Source: Chrysomallon squamiferum
Taxonomy: Eukaryota; Mollusca; Gastropoda; Neomphalida; Peltospiridae
DNA length: 64,000 nt
NCBI GenBank assembly: GCA_012295275.1
Contig: CM022672.1
Location: 28,899,472 to 28,963,471 of the forward strand
Direction of reading: 5' to 3'
Shown: positions 59,626 to 64,000 of the stretch, one piece after another
Layout: each line of letters opens with the position of its first letter
Numbering within the stretch: position 1 is the first letter of the stretch
The notes under the pieces: model-generated
The model's input: the letters and a program-made list of their open reading frames with translations, nothing else
Told to the model about the DNA's origin: nothing
Database searches by the model: none
Position numbers and translations under genes: made by a program

Positions 59626-60319
59626 CATAAATCGCAAACAATTACCAGGAGTTTTCATGTAAATTGTGTATTTTAAAATAACTTTTTTTTTTTTTTTTTT
59701 TCCGTGTGACTAATTCATTTTTGCATGAAAAGCTAAACCTTCTTCTTCCGGAAACAATAAACAGTTCTTTTCATCGGGCTGTAGCTTTAGTTAAAACAAT
59801 TTCCGCGCTGATGATCATCTTAGTGGTTGCAAAGTCGTCCTTATTAACACATTCACTGCTCATGCGCCAACAAGTACACCATTCCGGATTCGTTCTTTGT
59901 GTGAATACCACTGACTTATCGACTGATTGTTAAGCCGATTACTTTCATTATTCTTCAGAATACGAATCCCAGATAGAATAAGAAAGCTACAGAAGGTTAA
60001 CCATCGATAATTACTTTGGATATTGTCATTATAAACAGATACATTTATTTTAATTGTTGAATTCAGTTAGAAGAAGGTTTTAGTATGCATAGGTGAAAAA
60101 TCCTCCGTGTTACCTTTATTATTTTATATAAGACTTTCTCTAAACGTCTTTTCAAATGGTATCACATTAGCATTCATCAGTTTCAAGAAGAAAAACCACT
60201 AAATTTGTTATTGGAAAGGTAGTGAATTAGTAAAAAGTTCGTGTTTATGAAAAAGTGATTTCCTGAGTGACGTGCTTAAAATATATAATCTTTCTCTCAC
60301 ACACACATTCACTCTGTGT

Positions 60320-60362
<43 letters not shown>

Positions 60363-61265
60363 CATTGGGTGGGGTTGTTGGGAGGAATCTGCTGGAACGG
60401 GAAATATCCAGATGAAAAGGTTTAATAATAGGCGTATGGGAGGTAATGGAAGATAACTGACATGTTTCACTGTGCGGAATGTCTAGTACTAGAACCGTCT
60501 GACGTTTGAAGAGAACAGTTCACATATACACGTGAACCACCCACGTCTAAGTAAACACTTTTCTTTTGAAAACAAGTGAAAAAAAAAAATAAACGAATAT
60601 TAATAATAAAACAAACATTTGTAAAAAAAAAAAATAATAATAATAATAATAAAAAAAACATGGTTATGAAAAAGTAAACAACAGAAATTCAGCACTTTAT
60701 ATTTTCGTACATATCTTTCTTCATTTGTAATTTCTGTAATACATGTGACACATTACTATGTATAATAACCAGTTTATCTCTGCCCTCTGTGTATGACATG
60801 TGCGTATTGTTCTCACAAAGCTATGTTTTTCAGAAAGCGATGTGTTATCTTGCTGATCACTTCATATTGACCAGTTTAATTAAGCTTGTATCTCTAGAAA
60901 GCGAAGAGAAACCGCGATGTGATTAACCCCAACAACAGGTGCATGCATTTTGTTTTGAAGTTTAATGGATTACAGAGTTCGCAGCAAAACACACGCTGGC
61001 AACAATTTCCAACGTTGTTTTAATCAGCTGTTTTATTTGATAAACTCTGTTTTGTCACTTACATTTACTACGTACAACACACACGTATCATGTTAGTTTC
61101 ATACTAAGTGTCACCATTAAATATCAAGTGTGCTGTATTTAGCTGAATTTAAAATATTTGTGTGTGTTAATGACACTTTTGTTTCTCAGAAACTGAGTGA
61201 AGTATTTTTTACGATAAACAATTTTAACTTAATTTTGAATTATTATTATTTTGAATTATTTTTAC
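59625..61265. other. Non-coding flank
   Basis: Contains a T-run at 59682-59701 and (TC)n at about 60322-60359, then A-rich/AAT text at 60575-60660. No supported gene; short open frames have no recognised homology. Confidence 0.5.
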
Positions 61266-61270
61266 CCTTT

Positions 61271-61480
61271 TTATTATCATAGTGGTGAAAATATATTTAA
61301 CTATAGCAACCAAAGTTATAAAGCCAAAGTCTTATTAATTATATGTCTGTTGTTAAATTGGATGGATTGTAACTTGACGACTTTGGCTTTATAACTTTTA
61401 TTGCTATAATTAAATATATTTTATTTTAATCTGTTTATGGCATGTCTAAGCGAGGCGTTTTTCCCCACTATGATATTATT
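61271..61480. repeat. Fold-back element
   Basis: 61288-61331 is repeated inversely at 61379-61422 with about four mismatches over 44 bp, and the outer ends 'ttatcatagtgg' (61274) and its complement 'ccactatgatat' (61465) also pair after a ~40-bp unpaired insert on the right. No coding capacity. Probably a MITE-like insertion; an RNA across it would form a strong hairpin. Confidence 0.8.
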
Positions 61481-61579
61481 ATAGATTGTTGTTAAAAATA
61501 ATCAAATTTAAAACGTGTCTCTGTTTGGTTTTATTTTATTTTATTTTTGTTTTGTTAACTCTTTGAGTAGTGACGGGTC

Positions 61580-61706
<127 letters not shown>

Positions 61707-61724
61707 GTGAGTGAGTGAGTGTAT

Positions 61725-62650
61725 TAACTGATTTAGATAAAACAGGCGTGATTAAGTAAATCGCGGCATATGGCTGGTACAATTCCCTGAGTTTTCATTT
61801 CTTCTTGCTCGGTTTTCTTCTGTTTTCAAGGATCTAAATTCAGGAGATTAGTCTGCCCGCTATCGTGTCTTCGTCAGCTTGGGTAATTCATTAAAACTTC
61901 TGTTGTCCATTGCCTGCCAGTAATACTTTACTGCCGCCTCTCCGTATAATACTTCACATTCTGACGTTTAGTACGGAAATTAATATCGTTTAAGAGTCCA
62001 AACAAAGAGTCAATCGAAACACAGTTGTCTTTCAATAACGGAAAACCGACTACAAGCTTTTGAATATTAATAAAGCGTCTGGGGAAACGTTAACAATTAG
62101 CATCTTTTTCCGTTCAGCGAGCATTCTCACGAACGACCAAATATGTTTTGTGTGAAAGAAGAAAATTTATTATTTCCTTAAGCTTATTTTCTTTCCTGAT
62201 TATTCTTTCATAGGCGGGGAGATTATTGTTCGATTGTGTTCTAACATTTCTTTCACCTTTCTCCGTGTACGTTTCTTTCTTTTCTCGCTTTGTAAATTAA
62301 TCAATTGAGGACGAACAGTATTTCCTTGATATTCTTAAACTTCACGTTGTTATACAAACGACTGAGTTTAATGTTATTACTTTTCAAAATGGTACAAATG
62401 TTTCCTTAACTTTCATACGTGGGGAAAAAGAAAGTAAAATGCCATCTGCATTCAGATCATGATTAAAGACATTTTGTCATAATATCTGAAATAACAGAAT
62501 TTATTTTTTTATATAGTTTAGCAATACCTAGCTAGTAATTAGAGTTGGATAAAATTTTACGTAACCGTTCAGGAAACCTTGGTTAAAATTATTTAGCATA
62601 ATTGAATCATACGTTGTTAATTTTTTGTATCATAGTTCAGGATGCACAAT
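61725..62650. other. CpG-containing non-coding flank
   Basis: 61740-62310 is comparatively CpG-rich and not low-complexity but has no open frame of protein-like character. Possible regulatory DNA. Confidence 0.4.
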
Positions 62651-62654
62651 TAAA

Positions 62655-62695
62655 CGTATTACAATAACAATAATAATAATAATAACAACAACAAC

Positions 62696-62731
<36 letters not shown>

Positions 62732-63273
62732 TATAATGTAATAAAATAATAATATTAAGAATTAAAATAAAAAATAAATAATTAATTAAATAAATACTTA
62801 GTTAAATTTTATATAATAGATTCGTAAACTCTTATTAATATTTTATATCATAGTTTGGTAACATACTGTTAAAGTTTGATTTTACTGTTTAAATAATAAT
62901 ACAGTTCTACATCTTATTACATAAGTTTGTATACAATACTTTGTGTGTGTGTGAGAGAGAGAGAGAATTTTTAGAAAGATTATTTTACAATAATTATCAT
63001 CTTATATAATTAGTAAATCTGTTTAATTTACGAAATATTAAAAAAAATAAAAGTAAGCAAATAAATAATTAATAAATAACTAAATAAATAAACATTTAAA
63101 AAAAAGAATAATAATAATAATAAAAATAAAATAAAATAAAAAATTTCGTATTTTTACATATAATAAATAGACTGGATTAAGTCAATTTGATTCAAAGTAC
63201 CGCATTAGAGAGATCATTTTTTTTGTTAAATTGTTACTTTTTCTGCCAGTTATTTTGCCACTCTGTGTGTGTA

Positions 63274-63319
<46 letters not shown>

Positions 63320-63328
63320 TACACACAC

Positions 63329-63380
<52 letters not shown>

Positions 63381-64000
63381 GTGTTTTAATTGTGGGTTAG
63401 TTCCACAAATTCCATGTGTTTAGCTGATTTCGTGCGCAATAAATCATCTACGCGCAATCTGCGCTGAGTGGAGGAGAGTCGTTAATTGAAAATAATCAAC
63501 ATTATAAAATAACCCGGGTAAAACAGTCCACATCCTTGTCATTTCCATCTGTGTGGTTCCAGTGTTGTGAAAATATTAAGTGTTTAATTCAGAGGAAAGT
63601 GGTCTTTTAATCTCAGCCATTTCGGTGGAGAGGACTTTGTTACTGGTTTAGTATCGGAGACTCTAAAGTTGGCGAGCCAAACGAATACATTTGATTGTCG
63701 TTAATTTTAAACGACTTGTGTCAACAGTCTGCTCAATCAGCGGTTAAGAAATACACGATAATAAACTGATAAATAGTTTGTTATTACACAGGAGCATTAT
63801 TCCGCCAAAAAGTAGTAGTAGTAGTAGTAGTAGTAGTAATAATAATAATGATTATGGTGATGATAAAAATAAATAAATAAATATTAAAACATTAAAAGTT
63901 TCTTTATAAAACGGCTGTTATCTCACAACGGTTTGTGCATTTAAAATGACTGAAAACATTAATCTTACATCCATAGATAAACCATGATTTTAGTTCCTTT
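62655..64000. other. AT-rich flank with microsatellites
   Basis: Contains (AAT)n at about 62665-62731, a short GTGTGTGAGAGAGAG tract at 62943-62967, (GT)n at 63273-63310 leading into (GA)n at 63331-63376, and (AGT)n/(AAT)n at 63812-63848. A CpG-containing patch at 63425-63760 shows no coding signal. Confidence 0.6.

Overview
This is eukaryotic, animal nuclear DNA: very AT-rich, mostly non-coding, full of microsatellites and decayed transposons, with spliced genes. The one clear gene encodes an NK-class homeodomain protein of the Nkx3/bagpipe group, so the source is a bilaterian. The repeat style (long GT, GA, ATT and tRNA-like repeats, non-LTR elements, mariner derivatives) suggests a lophotrochozoan, most likely a mollusc. 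The species cannot be fixed from the sequence.

Layout. 1-3.3 kb: AT-rich DNA and a pyrimidine-rich degenerate tandem repeat. 3.36-14.51 kb: a young, CpG-rich satellite of about 29 units of 379 bp in two main types (A and B) with a higher-order order rule. Each unit carries a tRNA-like segment with a Pol III B-box on the minus strand. 14.5-20.5 kb: two decayed copies of a Jockey-like non-LTR retrotransposon (reverse transcriptase plus RNase H). 17.5-22.8 kb: a block present three times that may hold small minus-strand exons. 22.9-40.3 kb: AT-rich, CpG-depleted DNA with fold-back repeats and several degenerate minisatellites, broken by one CpG-rich kilobase at about 24.9-25.9 kb. 40.3-49 kb: CpG content rises; a 29-bp minisatellite is split by a deleted mariner-like element. 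49.27-53.43 kb: the Nkx3/bagpipe gene on the minus strand, two coding exons and a 3.36-kb intron that holds a 32-bp minisatellite. 53.4-64 kb: its upstream region, with a candidate promoter, duplicated non-coding blocks, a second deleted mariner-like element, fold-back repeats and long GA and GT tracts.

The only confident protein-coding gene is the homeobox gene. It is predicted to be a nuclear DNA-binding developmental regulator carrying an EH1 (Groucho-recruiting) motif. Everything else supported here is repeat, transposon remnant or candidate regulatory DNA. The 86-codon open frames repeated through the satellite begin at TTG, contain no ATG, and are a by-product of the repeat.
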